From the NCBI RefSeq assembly GCF_001424945.1, contig NZ_LMCW01000068.1, positions 63,318 through 127,317 of the forward strand: a stretch of DNA of 64,000 nucleotides. Reading direction: 5' to 3'. This document shows positions 1 to 8,504 of this stretch, piece by piece. Position 1 is the stretch's first letter, and each line of letters begins with the position of its first letter. This DNA comes from Rhizobium sp. Root1203 (lineage in GTDB: Bacteria; Pseudomonadota; Alphaproteobacteria; Rhizobiales; Rhizobiaceae). The position numbers and the translations under genes were made by a program. The notes under the pieces were generated by a model. The model saw nothing but the letters and a program-made list of their open reading frames with translations, was not told the DNA's origin and did no database searches.

Positions 1-1
1 A

Positions 2-541
2 AGCTGGTTCGGTCTGGGTTTCCTGATCGCCCGCCATCATCGCAGTTTGATAGAGGGCATCATCGCCCGGCGTTACCTCAGCGCAGCAATCGCACTCGCT
101 ACGACGGTACTTCTATATCGCTACGCCTGGACGCTTCCGCGCGAGCAATCGATCGGCAGCTACGCCGACGATACGCCGCTTTTCAAGACCGGGATTTTCC
201 TTCTGGCCTGGACGATGATTCTGACGCTTGTGGGCTTTGCCGCAGGCCATTTCAATCAGCCCAGCGGCCGGCTCGCTGCGCTCAATCGCCTGATTTTTCC
301 GCTGTACATCGTCCACCAGACCGTGACGCTCGCGGCGCTCTACTACGTCCTGCCGCTCGAACTGTCCGCTATCGCCAGCTTTTTGATGGTGACAGCCGCG
401 ACCGTACTGCTTTCAATTCTGTTCGCCGTCGCGGTGGACTTGCTACCCGGACCATGGCGCCTTCTGTTCGGATTAGCCGACAGCGGCGAGCGGCGACGCG
501 CACCCGCGAGATCGTCAGGTACGATACGCAATCGCGCCTAG
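2..541 (+). CDS. Acyltransferase 3 family membrane protein, 3' part
   Basis: This is the C-terminal 179 codons of a gene that enters from the left edge; the frame is open from base 2 with no need for the internal TTG at 47. The visible protein begins WFGLGFLIARH and has about four hydrophobic helices, including a late segment RLIFPLYIVHQ, where a His follows an aromatic/hydrophobic helix as in OafA/ExoZ-type integral membrane acyltransferases (Acyltransferase_3). Such proteins move acetyl or other acyl groups onto extracytoplasmic glycans or lipids. The catalytic N-terminal half lies outside the window, so the substrate cannot be inferred. The tail after about residue 150 is Arg-rich and cytosolic in character. 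Confidence 0.6.
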   Translation, partial: SWFGLGFLIARHHRSLIEGIIARRYLSAAIALATTVLLYRYAWTLPREQSIGSYADDTPLFKTGIFLLAWTMILTLVGFAAGHFNQPSGRLAALNRLIFPLYIVHQTVTLAALYYVLPLELSAIASFLMVTAATVLLSILFAVAVDLLPGPWRLLFGLADSGERRRAPARSSGTIRNRA

Positions 542-562
542 CCCTCTCGCGAACGAGGGATC

Positions 563-1534
563 TCAAGCCACGCGATCCGGCGGCTCTCTGCCCTCGAAGA
601 ACGCAGCGACGTTGTCCACCACCTTCATGCCCATGGCGGTCCGGGTTTCCTCGGTTGCGCTGCCGAGATGCGGCAGGAGCACCACATTCTCCATGGCCCT
701 CAACTTCTCCGGCACGTGCGGTTCTGCTTCATAGACGTCGAGGCCGGCGCCGCGAATGACACCCTGGTCCAGGGCCGAGATCAACGCCGCCTCATCGACG
801 ACGTCGCCGCGCGCGGTATTGATCAGGAAAGCACCTGATTTCATCGTGGCGAATCGCGCCGCGTTCATCAGGTGTCTGTTGTCAGCTCCGCCCGGGCAAT
901 GCAGCGATACGAAGTCGGATGCTGCGAGCACATCTTCGACAGCAGGCAGCTGACGGGCGCCATAGCGCGCTGCTTCCGCGGGATCGATTGGCGACCGGTT
1001 GTAGAAGACGACATCCATGCCGAAGCCGAAATGGCAGCGCCGGGCGAACGCCTTGCCGATACGGCCGAAGCCGATGATGCCGACCGTCTTGCCGGTGACC
1101 TTCGTCCCGATCATATGCATCGGGCACCACCCCTGCCATTGGCCGGCGCGCACCTGCCGCTCGCCCTCCCCACCGCGGCGCGCGACTGAAAGGAGCAGCA
1201 GCATGGCGATATCGGCCGTGCAATCGGTCAGCACGCCCGGCGTGTTGGTGACGGCGATGCCCCGCGCCTTCGCCGCTGCGACATCGATGTGATTGTAGCC
1301 GACGCCGAAATTGCCAAGAATCATCGCACGGATCGGATCGCCATCGAAGACGGAAGCGGGCAGCTTGTCGGACACGGTCGGCAGAACCGCATCGTAATCC
1401 CGCAATGCAGCCGCGATCGCATCGACCGCCATCGGACGATCCTCGTCGTTGAATTGGACATCGAAGCGCTGGGAAAGTGCGGACTCGACCGCGGCGGGCC
1501 AGCGCCGGGTCAGGAGAAGCGTCGGGCGGGACAT
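563..1534 (-). CDS. D-2-hydroxyacid dehydrogenase (glyoxylate/hydroxypyruvate reductase type)
   Basis: A 323-residue NAD(P)-dependent D-isomer-specific 2-hydroxyacid dehydrogenase. The Rossmann nucleotide-binding motif is GFGRIG at residues 155-160. The catalytic triad expected for the family is visible as R242 (in NTARG), E271 (in VYEAEP) and H289 (in LLPHLGSAT). Enzymes of this type interconvert 2-oxoacids such as glyoxylate or hydroxypyruvate with the D-hydroxyacids in the cytosol. I chose ATG 1534 (protein start MSRPTLLLTRRW); the open frame extends to 1636, but the extra residues are not family-like. It converges on the preceding acyltransferase and is separated from livK by the liv terminator. 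Exact substrate is not decided. Confidence 0.88.
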   Translation of the reverse strand: MSRPTLLLTRRWPAAVESALSQRFDVQFNDEDRPMAVDAIAAALRDYDAVLPTVSDKLPASVFDGDPIRAMILGNFGVGYNHIDVAAAKARGIAVTNTPGVLTDCTADIAMLLLLSVARRGGEGERQVRAGQWQGWCPMHMIGTKVTGKTVGIIGFGRIGKAFARRCHFGFGMDVVFYNRSPIDPAEAARYGARQLPAVEDVLAASDFVSLHCPGGADNRHLMNAARFATMKSGAFLINTARGDVVDEAALISALDQGVIRGAGLDVYEAEPHVPEKLRAMENVVLLPHLGSATEETRTAMGMKVVDNVAAFFEGREPPDRVA

Positions 1535-1616
1535 GGCAATTCCGTATCTGTTGGGTGAGCCGGGACGATGCTGCAACTGCAGCTGGCTGGCAAGGGACGT
1601 CAAAAGCGATCCCCCG

Positions 1617-1648
1617 AAAAAAGAAGCCCGGCACAAGTGCCGGGCTTC
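1617..1648 (-). terminator. Rho-independent terminator of the liv operon
   Basis: A perfect 12-bp inverted repeat (GAAGCCCGGCAC / GTGCCGGGCTTC, 1623-1634 and 1637-1648) is followed on the minus strand by six T residues (1617-1622). It lies 23 bp past the livK stop codon, so it ends the liv transcript before the dehydrogenase gene. Confidence 0.93.
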
Positions 1649-1671
1649 GATACTGGTCAGAGGCTAGGCTC

Positions 1672-2796
1672 TTACTTGGCTTCCTGCGGGAAGTAGCTGA
1701 ACTTGCCGTCCGGGCCCTTCTTCCACTCGTACATGATGTAGCCAGGGATCTTCGGATCGCCCTTTTCGTCGAACGAGATTTCGCCGAGAACGGTCTTGAA
1801 CGGACCCTTTGCCTTCATCGCGGCAGCGACGGCTTCAGCGTCGGTCGAAGCAGCTGCCTTGGCAGCTTCAGCGATCGTCTGCATCGCAGCGTAGGAATAC
1901 AGCGTGTAGGCTTCCGGGTTGAAGCCGGCAGCCTTGAACTTGGCAACGAGGTCCTTGTTGTCAGGATTCAGTGTCGGATCGGGGCCGAACGTGTTCAGGG
2001 TGCCCTGGACAGCGTCGCCGGCGATCGATGCCAGTTCGTTCGAAACGATACCGTCACCCGAAACGAGCGTAGCCTTCAGGCCCTGGTCGGCAGCCTGGCG
2101 GATGATCAGACCGGCTTCGGTGTGCAGACCGCCCCAGTAGATGATCGATACGCCGGCTTCCTTCATCTTTGCGATGAGTGCCGAGAAGTCCTTGTCGCCG
2201 GTGTTGATACCTTCGTACATGACTTCGGTGATACCAGCGGCATTCATGGCCTTTTTGGTTTCATCGGCGAGGCCCTGACCGTAAGGGGTCTTGTCGTGAA
2301 CGACAGCGATCTTGGCATCCTTGAAGTGGTCGGCCAGATACTTGCCGGCGATCGCACCCTGCTGGTCGTCACGACCGCAGGTACGGAACGTGTTCCACAG
2401 ACCGCGCTCGGTGAACTTGGGGTTCGTAGCAGCCGGGGTGATTTCGAGGATACCGTTTTCGGCGTAGACTTCCGAAGCCGGGATCGAAACGCCCGAGTTG
2501 AAGTGGCCGATTACGAACTTGACGCCGTCAGCTGCGAACTTGTTGGCAACCGAGATACCCTGCTTCGGGTCGGAGACGTCGTCGCCGAGCACGATCTTGA
2601 TCTGCTCGCCGTTGATGCCGCCGGCGGCGTTGATGTCAGCAGCTGCCTGCTCGGCACCCTTCTGGAGCTGAGCACCGAATGCCGCGTTAGGGCCTGTCAG
2701 TGGACCGGCAACAGCAACGAGAATGTCGGCCCAAGCGTTGCCGCTGAAGGCGACCATCGCCGTCAGAGCCACTGCCGACAGAAGAGACTTCTTCAT
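1672..2796 (-). CDS. livK: Branched-chain amino acid ABC transporter, periplasmic binding protein
   Basis: A 374-residue periplasmic solute-binding protein of the Leu/Ile/Val (LivJ/LivK) family. It has a clear Sec signal peptide (MKKSLLSAVALTAMVAFSG, cleavage after NAWA) followed by the typical first strand DILVAVAGPLTGPNAAFG. The ligand pocket is between two Rossmann-like lobes, and the protein hands its cargo to LivHM. A strong ribosome site (GGGAGTAAC) precedes ATG 2796. It is the last gene of the liv cluster and is directly followed by a terminator. LivJ and LivK cannot be told apart from sequence, and related alphaproteobacterial proteins can bind other amino acids. Confidence 0.93.
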   Translation of the reverse strand: MKKSLLSAVALTAMVAFSGNAWADILVAVAGPLTGPNAAFGAQLQKGAEQAAADINAAGGINGEQIKIVLGDDVSDPKQGISVANKFAADGVKFVIGHFNSGVSIPASEVYAENGILEITPAATNPKFTERGLWNTFRTCGRDDQQGAIAGKYLADHFKDAKIAVVHDKTPYGQGLADETKKAMNAAGITEVMYEGINTGDKDFSALIAKMKEAGVSIIYWGGLHTEAGLIIRQAADQGLKATLVSGDGIVSNELASIAGDAVQGTLNTFGPDPTLNPDNKDLVAKFKAAGFNPEAYTLYSYAAMQTIAEAAKAAASTDAEAVAAAMKAKGPFKTVLGEISFDEKGDPKIPGYIMYEWKKGPDGKFSYFPQEAK

Positions 2797-2879
2797 TATG
2801 TTACTCCCAATTTTTTAGCGGGTTCCGTTCCACGACCCAGCGCAATACCCACTTTACTGCACCGGGAAACTTGTTCCAA

Positions 2880-2900
2880 CTAGGGCCAATCTGTCCCTAG
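2880..2900 (-). promoter_or_regulatory. Inverted repeat in the livK leader
   Basis: CTAGGG (2880-2885) and CCCTAG (2895-2900) form a small hairpin with a 9-nt loop in the 117-bp gap between the DUF6867 gene and livK. A TTGACA box lies just upstream on the minus strand (about 2911-2916 reading toward livK). The gap could hold a livK-specific promoter or an mRNA-processing hairpin that raises binding-protein output; this is inference. Confidence 0.35.
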
Positions 2901-2913
2901 ATTCAACCGGCTG

Positions 2914-3267
2914 TCAATGTTTTGCCTTCCAGGAGAAGGGGGACGTCTTTTCGTACAGCCAGTAGTAGTTATTGACCATCTGGTTGGTCCGGCGATAGCG
3001 AAAGCCGGCCGTCGAGAAGATCAATAGAAGAACCACGTCGATGACGTAGTAAAACGCGCTGAGGAAGGGCCCGTCGAAGAGCGCGTGGTGCAGGAACTGC
3101 ATCGCGACCCCCAGCAGAAGAGTATAGGCGATCACCAGCGGATAGTTGTTCCATCCTTCGGCCGCGGCCCGCCCGGCGCGCCATGCCGTCCAGAATCCAA
3201 TGAGGACGACGACGAAACGGATGACGCTGCGAACGCCGGTATCGCCTTCAAAGAAAAGTCCCTGCAT
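2914..3267 (-). CDS. Small membrane protein of the liv cluster (DUF6867 type)
   Basis: A 117-residue protein with three hydrophobic segments, near residues 15-30, 43-64 and 68-88, and a basic, aromatic-rich tail ending SPFSWKAKH. I recognise it as the small membrane protein usually found beside liv transporter genes in Rhizobiales (DUF6867). Its function is unknown. It sits 24 bp after livF in the same direction and is therefore probably co-transcribed with the importer. A structural or accessory role in the LivHM complex is a guess from context only. Confidence 0.75.
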   Translation of the reverse strand: MQGLFFEGDTGVRSVIRFVVVLIGFWTAWRAGRAAAEGWNNYPLVIAYTLLLGVAMQFLHHALFDGPFLSAFYYVIDVVLLLIFSTAGFRYRRTNQMVNNYYWLYEKTSPFSWKAKH

Positions 3268-3291
3268 ATCAAAGTCTCCCCTTCGTCATGC

Positions 3292-4020
3292 TCAATGCCG
3301 TCCGCCTTCGAGATAGGCGGCGCGCACTTCCGGATTTGACAGCAACTCCCGCCCGGAACCGCTCATCGTAACCTTGCCGTTGACCATGACATAGGCGCGG
3401 TCGGACAGCTTCAGCGCCGCAAAGGCGTTCTGTTCGACGAGGAATACAGTGAGCCCGTCTTCCTTGTTGAGCGTCTTGATCGCCTCGAAGATGCTCTTGA
3501 CGATCAACGGTGCCAGGCCGAGCGACGGCTCGTCGAGAAGCAGAAGCTTCGGACGTGCCATCAACGCGCGCCCGATCGACAGCATCTGCTGCTCGCCGCC
3601 CGAAAGCGTACCGCCGCGCTGCGACTGGCGCTCCTTGAGGCGCGGGAACATCGTGAAGATCTTCTCGACGTCCTCATTGAAATATTTGAGGTTATCGAGA
3701 CCCGCCCCCATCTGGAGGTTCTCCGTGACGGTCATGCGCGGAAAGATCCGGCGGCCCTCGGGAGACTGCGCAATGCGCAACCTGGCGATCTCGTGCGTCG
3801 GCATCCGCGTGATGTCGCGGCCTTCGAAGATGATCGAACCGTTGCGCGCCTGGGGGCTCCCGCAGATCGTCATCATCAGCGTCGACTTGCCGGCGCCGTT
3901 GGCACCGATCAGGCTGACGATCTCGCCCTGGTTGACCTCAACGTCGATCCCCGCCAATGCGCGGATGTTGCCGTAGTAGGTTTCAACGCCCTGAACTTTC
4001 AGAAGTGGTTGACCGGTCAT
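3292..4020 (-). CDS. livF: Branched-chain amino acid ABC transporter ATP-binding protein LivF
   Basis: A 242-residue ABC ATPase. Walker A is GANGAGKST at residues 39-47, the signature is LSGGEQQML, and Walker B is LLLLDEPSLGLAP. The length and the ending AAYLEGGRH are typical of LivF. It pairs with LivG to power amino acid import through LivHM at the inner membrane. The start ATG (4020) overlaps the livG stop, so translation is likely coupled. Confidence 0.96.
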   Translation of the reverse strand: MTGQPLLKVQGVETYYGNIRALAGIDVEVNQGEIVSLIGANGAGKSTLMMTICGSPQARNGSIIFEGRDITRMPTHEIARLRIAQSPEGRRIFPRMTVTENLQMGAGLDNLKYFNEDVEKIFTMFPRLKERQSQRGGTLSGGEQQMLSIGRALMARPKLLLLDEPSLGLAPLIVKSIFEAIKTLNKEDGLTVFLVEQNAFAALKLSDRAYVMVNGKVTMSGSGRELLSNPEVRAAYLEGGRH

Positions 4021-4895
4021 CAGTTTGAGCCTCCTTCGAGGTTCTCGACGGCCGCAATCACTTGCTCCACTTCCTCGTCTTCGACACCGAGATAGGCCGC
4101 GATGACCCTCGGATCATTCTTCACTTGATCGGGCGTGCCGTCCGAAATCTTCTGGCCATATTCGAGCACGACCACATGGTCCGAAATTTCCATGACGACG
4201 GACATATCGTGTTCGATCAGCAGGATGGACGTACCGGTGTCGGTCCGGATGTCACGCAGCAACGCGTTCAGCACCGCCGATTCACGCGGGTTGAGACCCG
4301 CTGCGGGCTCATCGAGGCAGAGCAGTTCCGGCTCCGTGCACATCGCGCGGGCGATCTCCAGGCGGCGCTGGGCGCCGTAAGGCAGATCGCCGGCCGGATC
4401 GTCGGCACGATCGATCAGGTTCGCCTTCTCCAGCCAATGGCGCGCAAGCTCGATCGAGGCCTTCGATTCGGCGCGGTACCGCCCGATGCCGAGCAGGCCG
4501 AGGATCGTATAGCCGGACGCCTTCATCAGCTTGTTGTGCTGTGCGACAAGCAGATTTTCGAGAACGGTCAGACCGGAAAACAACCGGATATTCTGGAACG
4601 TGCGGGCGACCTTGGCTTCCTTGGTGATCCGAAAATCCGGCAGCCGCTCGAGCAGGAATTCCTTGCCGCTCTTCTGCTGCATCGTGATCATCCCCATCGT
4701 CGGCTTGTAGAAGCCTGTGATGCAGTTGAACACGGTTGTCTTGCCGGCGCCGTTCGGTCCGATCAGCGCGGTGATGTCGCCGCGCTTGGCCTCGAACGAA
4801 AAGTCGTTGATGGCCATCAGGCCGCCGAACTTCATCGACAGGTGCTCGACCTTGAGCAGGGTATCGCTGGTCATGATGGTTTCCTGGGGGCTCAT
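4020..4895 (-). CDS. livG: Branched-chain amino acid ABC transporter ATP-binding protein LivG
   Basis: A 291-residue ABC ATPase with Walker A GPNGAGKTT, signature PYGAQRRLEIARAM (the usual LSGG replaced by the LivG-type LPYG) and Walker B LLCLDEPAAGLNP. It forms the nucleotide-binding heterodimer with LivF. The ATG at 4895 overlaps the livM stop (TGATG) and has AAGGAGG upstream; a second in-frame ATG at 4874 with AGGAAA before it could also be used and would drop seven residues. About 30 C-terminal residues after the ABC fold are acidic. Confidence 0.95.
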   Translation of the reverse strand: MSPQETIMTSDTLLKVEHLSMKFGGLMAINDFSFEAKRGDITALIGPNGAGKTTVFNCITGFYKPTMGMITMQQKSGKEFLLERLPDFRITKEAKVARTFQNIRLFSGLTVLENLLVAQHNKLMKASGYTILGLLGIGRYRAESKASIELARHWLEKANLIDRADDPAGDLPYGAQRRLEIARAMCTEPELLCLDEPAAGLNPRESAVLNALLRDIRTDTGTSILLIEHDMSVVMEISDHVVVLEYGQKISDGTPDQVKNDPRVIAAYLGVEDEEVEQVIAAVENLEGGSN

Positions 4896-6286
4896 CAGCC
4901 GTGGCCCTCCTTGGTAAAGCTTCCCGAGACGGTCTTTCGCTCCTTGAGGAAGGCCGTGGGCTCACGCGTGCCGACGAAGCCGCGCGGCTTGATCAGCATG
5001 ACAACGACCATCGCCAGGCCGAAGAGCAGCATGCGGTAGAGTTCCGGCGTGAAGTCCGGCCCGAAGATTGCCTTCAGGAAGTCCATCTCGCGCAACATTT
5101 CCGTACCGCCGACCATGACGATGGCAGCGATCGCAATGCCTGTCAGCGAGCCCATGCCGCCAAGAACGACGATCGCAAGGATGACGGCAGATTCCAGGAA
5201 CACGAAGGATTCCGGGGAGACGAAGCCCTGGCGGGCTGCAAAGAACGAGCCGGCAAAGCCGCCGAACATCGCGCCCGTTGCAAAGGCGGTGAGCTTTGTC
5301 GTGACCGTATTGATACCGAGCGAGCGGCAGGCGATCTCGTCTTCGCGAAGCGCCTCCCAGGCACGGCCGATCGGCATGCGACGCAGACGAATGGTGACGT
5401 AGGCCGTCAGCATGCAAAGCGCCAGGATCAGATAGAAGAGGAAGATCTTGTAGTAGGCAGACGAAATCGGCAGGTGGAAGAGCTTGGCAAAACCATGCGG
5501 CGACGCATCGAAGGGAATGCCGAACAGCGTTGCCTTCGGAATGCTGGAGATGCCGAACGTACCCTTCGTCACGTCAGTCCAGTTGATGATGACGAGGCGG
5601 ATGATTTCACCGAAAGCCAACGTCACGATCGCCAGGTAGTCGCCACGAAGGCGGAGAACCGGGAAGCCGAGAATGACGCCCCAAAGCGCCGCCAGAATGC
5701 CCGAAAGCGGCAGCAGCAGCCAGAAAGACAGGCCGAAATAGCTCGACAGCAGCGCGTAGGAATAGGCTCCCACCGCGTAGAAGGCCACGTAGCCGAGGTC
5801 GAGCAGACCTGCGAGACCGACGACGATATTGAGACCCCAGGCGAGCATCACGTAGATCAGGATCTGGATTCCGAAGTTATCGACCCATTTGAGCGACCCT
5901 TGAGCACCGACAAGCGCAACGATCACGACAGGATAGAGCACCAGCGCCACCAGCGCGAACTTCAGGAAGTGCTTGTGGAAAAAGCCCTTTTCTGTCGAGA
6001 TATCCAGCTCGCCGCTGCGTGCCTTCGCCAGCTTGCGCGCATCCAGATGCGGGCGGAGGAAGACCACGACTGCGAACCGGCCGATCGCCGCAACGGCGAC
6101 GAAGATCGCCAGCAGGCCCCAGCGTTGAACGATAATCAGTTCGTTGCTGATATTCTGATCGGTCTTCAGGCCGACGTAGAGCACGAACATGCCGAACGAG
6201 ATGACAGCAGCGAACAGAGCTTCTTTAATACCCTTCTGGACAAGTCCGGATGCGGGCTTGCCAGAGGCATTTTCAACATTTGCCAT
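4895..6286 (-). CDS. livM: Branched-chain amino acid ABC transporter permease LivM
   Basis: A 463-residue inner-membrane permease of the BPD_transp_2 family. The N-terminal third holds extra membrane segments before the core; this longer form is common in alphaproteobacterial LivM. The core shows GLAGLLDLGYVAFYAVGAY and the cytoplasmic coupling loop with EDEIACRSLGIN, which contacts the ATPases. It forms the channel with LivH. It begins 4 bp after livH and overlaps livG, so the genes are one operon. Confidence 0.95.
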   Translation of the reverse strand: MANVENASGKPASGLVQKGIKEALFAAVISFGMFVLYVGLKTDQNISNELIIVQRWGLLAIFVAVAAIGRFAVVVFLRPHLDARKLAKARSGELDISTEKGFFHKHFLKFALVALVLYPVVIVALVGAQGSLKWVDNFGIQILIYVMLAWGLNIVVGLAGLLDLGYVAFYAVGAYSYALLSSYFGLSFWLLLPLSGILAALWGVILGFPVLRLRGDYLAIVTLAFGEIIRLVIINWTDVTKGTFGISSIPKATLFGIPFDASPHGFAKLFHLPISSAYYKIFLFYLILALCMLTAYVTIRLRRMPIGRAWEALREDEIACRSLGINTVTTKLTAFATGAMFGGFAGSFFAARQGFVSPESFVFLESAVILAIVVLGGMGSLTGIAIAAIVMVGGTEMLREMDFLKAIFGPDFTPELYRMLLFGLAMVVVMLIKPRGFVGTREPTAFLKERKTVSGSFTKEGHG

Positions 6287-6290
6287 GACG

Positions 6291-7193
6291 TTAAACCTTC
6301 TCGACTTCCGGCCGGCCCAGGATGCCTGTCGGCTTGAAGATCAGCACGAAAGCGAGGATGGCGAAGGTCGCCACATCCTTGTACGCGATGGTGAAATAAG
6401 CCGACCACAGAGACTCGATCAGACCGATCATCAGTCCGCCCAGCACGGCGCCCGGCAGTGAGCCGATGCCGCCGAGGACGGCTGCGGTAAACGCCTTCAC
6501 ACCAGGGACGAAGCCGTCGTTGAAATTCACCACGCCATAATACATCAGATACATCGTGCCGGCGACGGCAGCGAGTGCGGCACCCATGATGAAGGTCACC
6601 GAAATCGTCTGGTCGACGTTGACGCCGAGGAGCGCCGCCATCTTGCGGTCCTGTTCGGTCGCACGCTGGGCACGCCCGAGAGCCGTATGGTTGACGAGAT
6701 ACCAGAACACCGTCAGCAGAACCGCCGTGATGAGGATGATCACGATCTGCTTCAGCGAAATCGAAATACCGGCGACGTTGTACACGCTGCTGACCATCGG
6801 AGGGATCGGCTTGTTGCGCGGGCCCTGCGTCACCTGAATGAAGTTCGACAGCGTGATCGACATGCCGATCGCGGTAATCAGCGGCGCCAGGCGGAAGGAG
6901 CCGCGCAGCGGCCGATAAGCGACCCGCTCGATCGTCCAGTTCCACAAGCTCGTCATCAACATCGCGACGAGCAGCATCGCCAGCAGCAGAACAGCGACCG
7001 GAAGACCTGCAAAAATCGAGGTGAGAACGAGAAAGACGATAAGGGCAGCAAAACCGCCAATCATGAAAATATCGCCATGGGCGAAATTGATCATGCCGAT
7101 AATGCCGTAAACCATCGTGTAGCCAATGGCCACAAGCCCATAGATGGATCCAAGAGTCAGCCCGTTAACGAGCTGCTGGACAAAATATTCCAT
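6291..7193 (-). CDS. livH: Branched-chain amino acid ABC transporter permease LivH
   Basis: A 300-residue inner-membrane permease, first gene of the liv operon. The N-terminus LTLGSIYGLVAIGYTMVYG followed by INFAHGDIFMIGGF is the LivH signature, and the coupling loop contains RAQRATEQDRKMAALLGVN. It partners LivM. An AGGGGA ribosome site precedes ATG 7193. The operon promoter must lie in the 0.39-kb gap upstream. Confidence 0.95.
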   Translation of the reverse strand: MEYFVQQLVNGLTLGSIYGLVAIGYTMVYGIIGMINFAHGDIFMIGGFAALIVFLVLTSIFAGLPVAVLLLAMLLVAMLMTSLWNWTIERVAYRPLRGSFRLAPLITAIGMSITLSNFIQVTQGPRNKPIPPMVSSVYNVAGISISLKQIVIILITAVLLTVFWYLVNHTALGRAQRATEQDRKMAALLGVNVDQTISVTFIMGAALAAVAGTMYLMYYGVVNFNDGFVPGVKAFTAAVLGGIGSLPGAVLGGLMIGLIESLWSAYFTIAYKDVATFAILAFVLIFKPTGILGRPEVEKV

Positions 7194-7584
7194 ACACCAT
7201 TTCCCCTGGACACAGAACCGGATCGGCCTGCATCTCTTGTTATTAGAGCCCTTGTTGAGCCCTTATTTACGATTTCATACCGCTTTCAAGCCAAAAGGGA
7301 AGTGCAAAATTGCAAAGCTCCAAAGTTCTTTGCCGTTTTGGTAAAAATGACTTTTTAAGGCCCATAAAGTTGCTTTTTTCAACATGAATTGGCGAAAAAC
7401 GCTGCATTTCACCGCAAAAATCTATTGCAGGCGCGATTGAGATGCCGCAGCGCGAGTACGCGGAGGGCGTCGTGCATCGCTTAGGCGACGGGCGATGCGC
7501 GTCGGCGTTGCGCGGATCATGCAATCCCAGATAAACTCGCCTATATAGAGGGAAGCGGATGAAAACGAATCGAACTCGATTGTG
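7194..7584. promoter_or_regulatory. Divergent intergenic region livH / cysQ
   Basis: This 391-bp gap separates the divergent livH and cysQ genes and must hold both promoters. The half nearest livH (about 7200-7400) is AT-rich and contains A/T tracts near 7341-7380 and the repeated word GCAAA around 7307-7333. Reading toward livH, TTGAAA is followed after 17 nt by ATAAGG, a weak promoter candidate. The half nearest cysQ is GC-rich. I see no gene here. Confidence 0.45.
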
Positions 7585-8379
7585 ATGCTCCATACATTTG
7601 AACGCGCCGCCCTCGAAGCGGGCAAAGCCATCATGGAAGTGTTCAAGAGCGGTTGCACCTCTGCGAGGAAAGCCGACAATAGTCCGGTGACGATTGCCGA
7701 CCAACGTGCAGAGCGGATCATTCTGGGTCATCTCCGACGCGATTTTCCAGACATTCCCATCATCGCGGAAGAGTCCGTTGCCGCCGGTATCGTTCCTGCC
7801 ATCGGTGCATCGTTCTTGCTCGTCGACCCCCTCGACGGCACGCGTGAGTTCCTCGACCGGCGGCGCGAATTCACGGTCAACATAGCGCTTGTCCGCGACG
7901 GCCGTCCCGTCGTCGGGATCGTTTTTGCGCCGGCCCTCGGCGTTGCTTTTTCAGGAGAAGACGGCATTGCCGAAAAGCTGTTCATCAATCGTGATTTCGC
8001 CGTCGAGCGGCGGCTGATCATCGGCGTGCGCCCACAGCCCGTCAAGCGGACCGCCTTGGCGAGCCGCTCGCACGACAGCCCGCAAACAGCGCGATTTCTG
8101 GCCGAAAATGCCATCTCGGAGTGCACCAATATCGGCTCGTCGCTGAAGTTCTGCCTGTTGGCCGAGGGGGAAGCGGACGTCTATCCCCGCTTTACGCGCA
8201 CCATGGAATGGGACACGGCAGCGGGCGACGCCGTTCTGCGTGCCGCCGGAGGCTCCACCCTGACGCTCGACGGCAAGCCGCTGACCTACGGCAAGACCAG
8301 CCAGACCCATGATTGCGATTTCGCCAATCCGGACTTTATTTCCTGGGGTGGCGCTTCCTCCGTCGCCGAGCGTGCATAG
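7585..8379 (+). CDS. cysQ: 3'(2'),5'-bisphosphate nucleotidase CysQ (inositol monophosphatase family)
   Basis: A 264-residue Mg-dependent phosphatase of the inositol monophosphatase superfamily. The metal site is visible as EE at residues 62-63, DPLDGTREF at 81-89, and a late EWDTAAGDA. The DPLDGT(K/R)EF and EWDTAAG forms point to CysQ rather than SuhB. CysQ removes the 3'-phosphate of PAP, a by-product of sulfate assimilation and sulfotransferase reactions. GTG 7582 directly abuts ATG 7585, so either may start the protein. It is monocistronic, divergent from liv. Confidence 0.88.
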   Translation: MLHTFERAALEAGKAIMEVFKSGCTSARKADNSPVTIADQRAERIILGHLRRDFPDIPIIAEESVAAGIVPAIGASFLLVDPLDGTREFLDRRREFTVNIALVRDGRPVVGIVFAPALGVAFSGEDGIAEKLFINRDFAVERRLIIGVRPQPVKRTALASRSHDSPQTARFLAENAISECTNIGSSLKFCLLAEGEADVYPRFTRTMEWDTAAGDAVLRAAGGSTLTLDGKPLTYGKTSQTHDCDFANPDFISWGGASSVAERA

Positions 8380-8504
8380 GTTTTTCGAAAAGCGACATCG
8401 AATCAGTTCCCACCGGCGCTTTTGATCCCCGTCAGGTTTCCCGCTTTTACGATTTGCGGCGATGCAGCCACGCCGGAGATCCGGCAGTAGAGGGAGCCCA
8501 TATC

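Noticed and set aside
1477..2883. 468-codon open frame antisense to livK
   Set aside because: It lies wholly opposite a clear binding-protein gene with signal peptide and ribosome site; the translation has no recognisable motif. Such frames arise from GC-rich third positions.
4901..6337. 478-codon open frame antisense to livM
   Set aside because: The product is hydrophilic and rich in Arg/Asp/Glu as expected of the reverse of membrane-protein codons; livM is certain.
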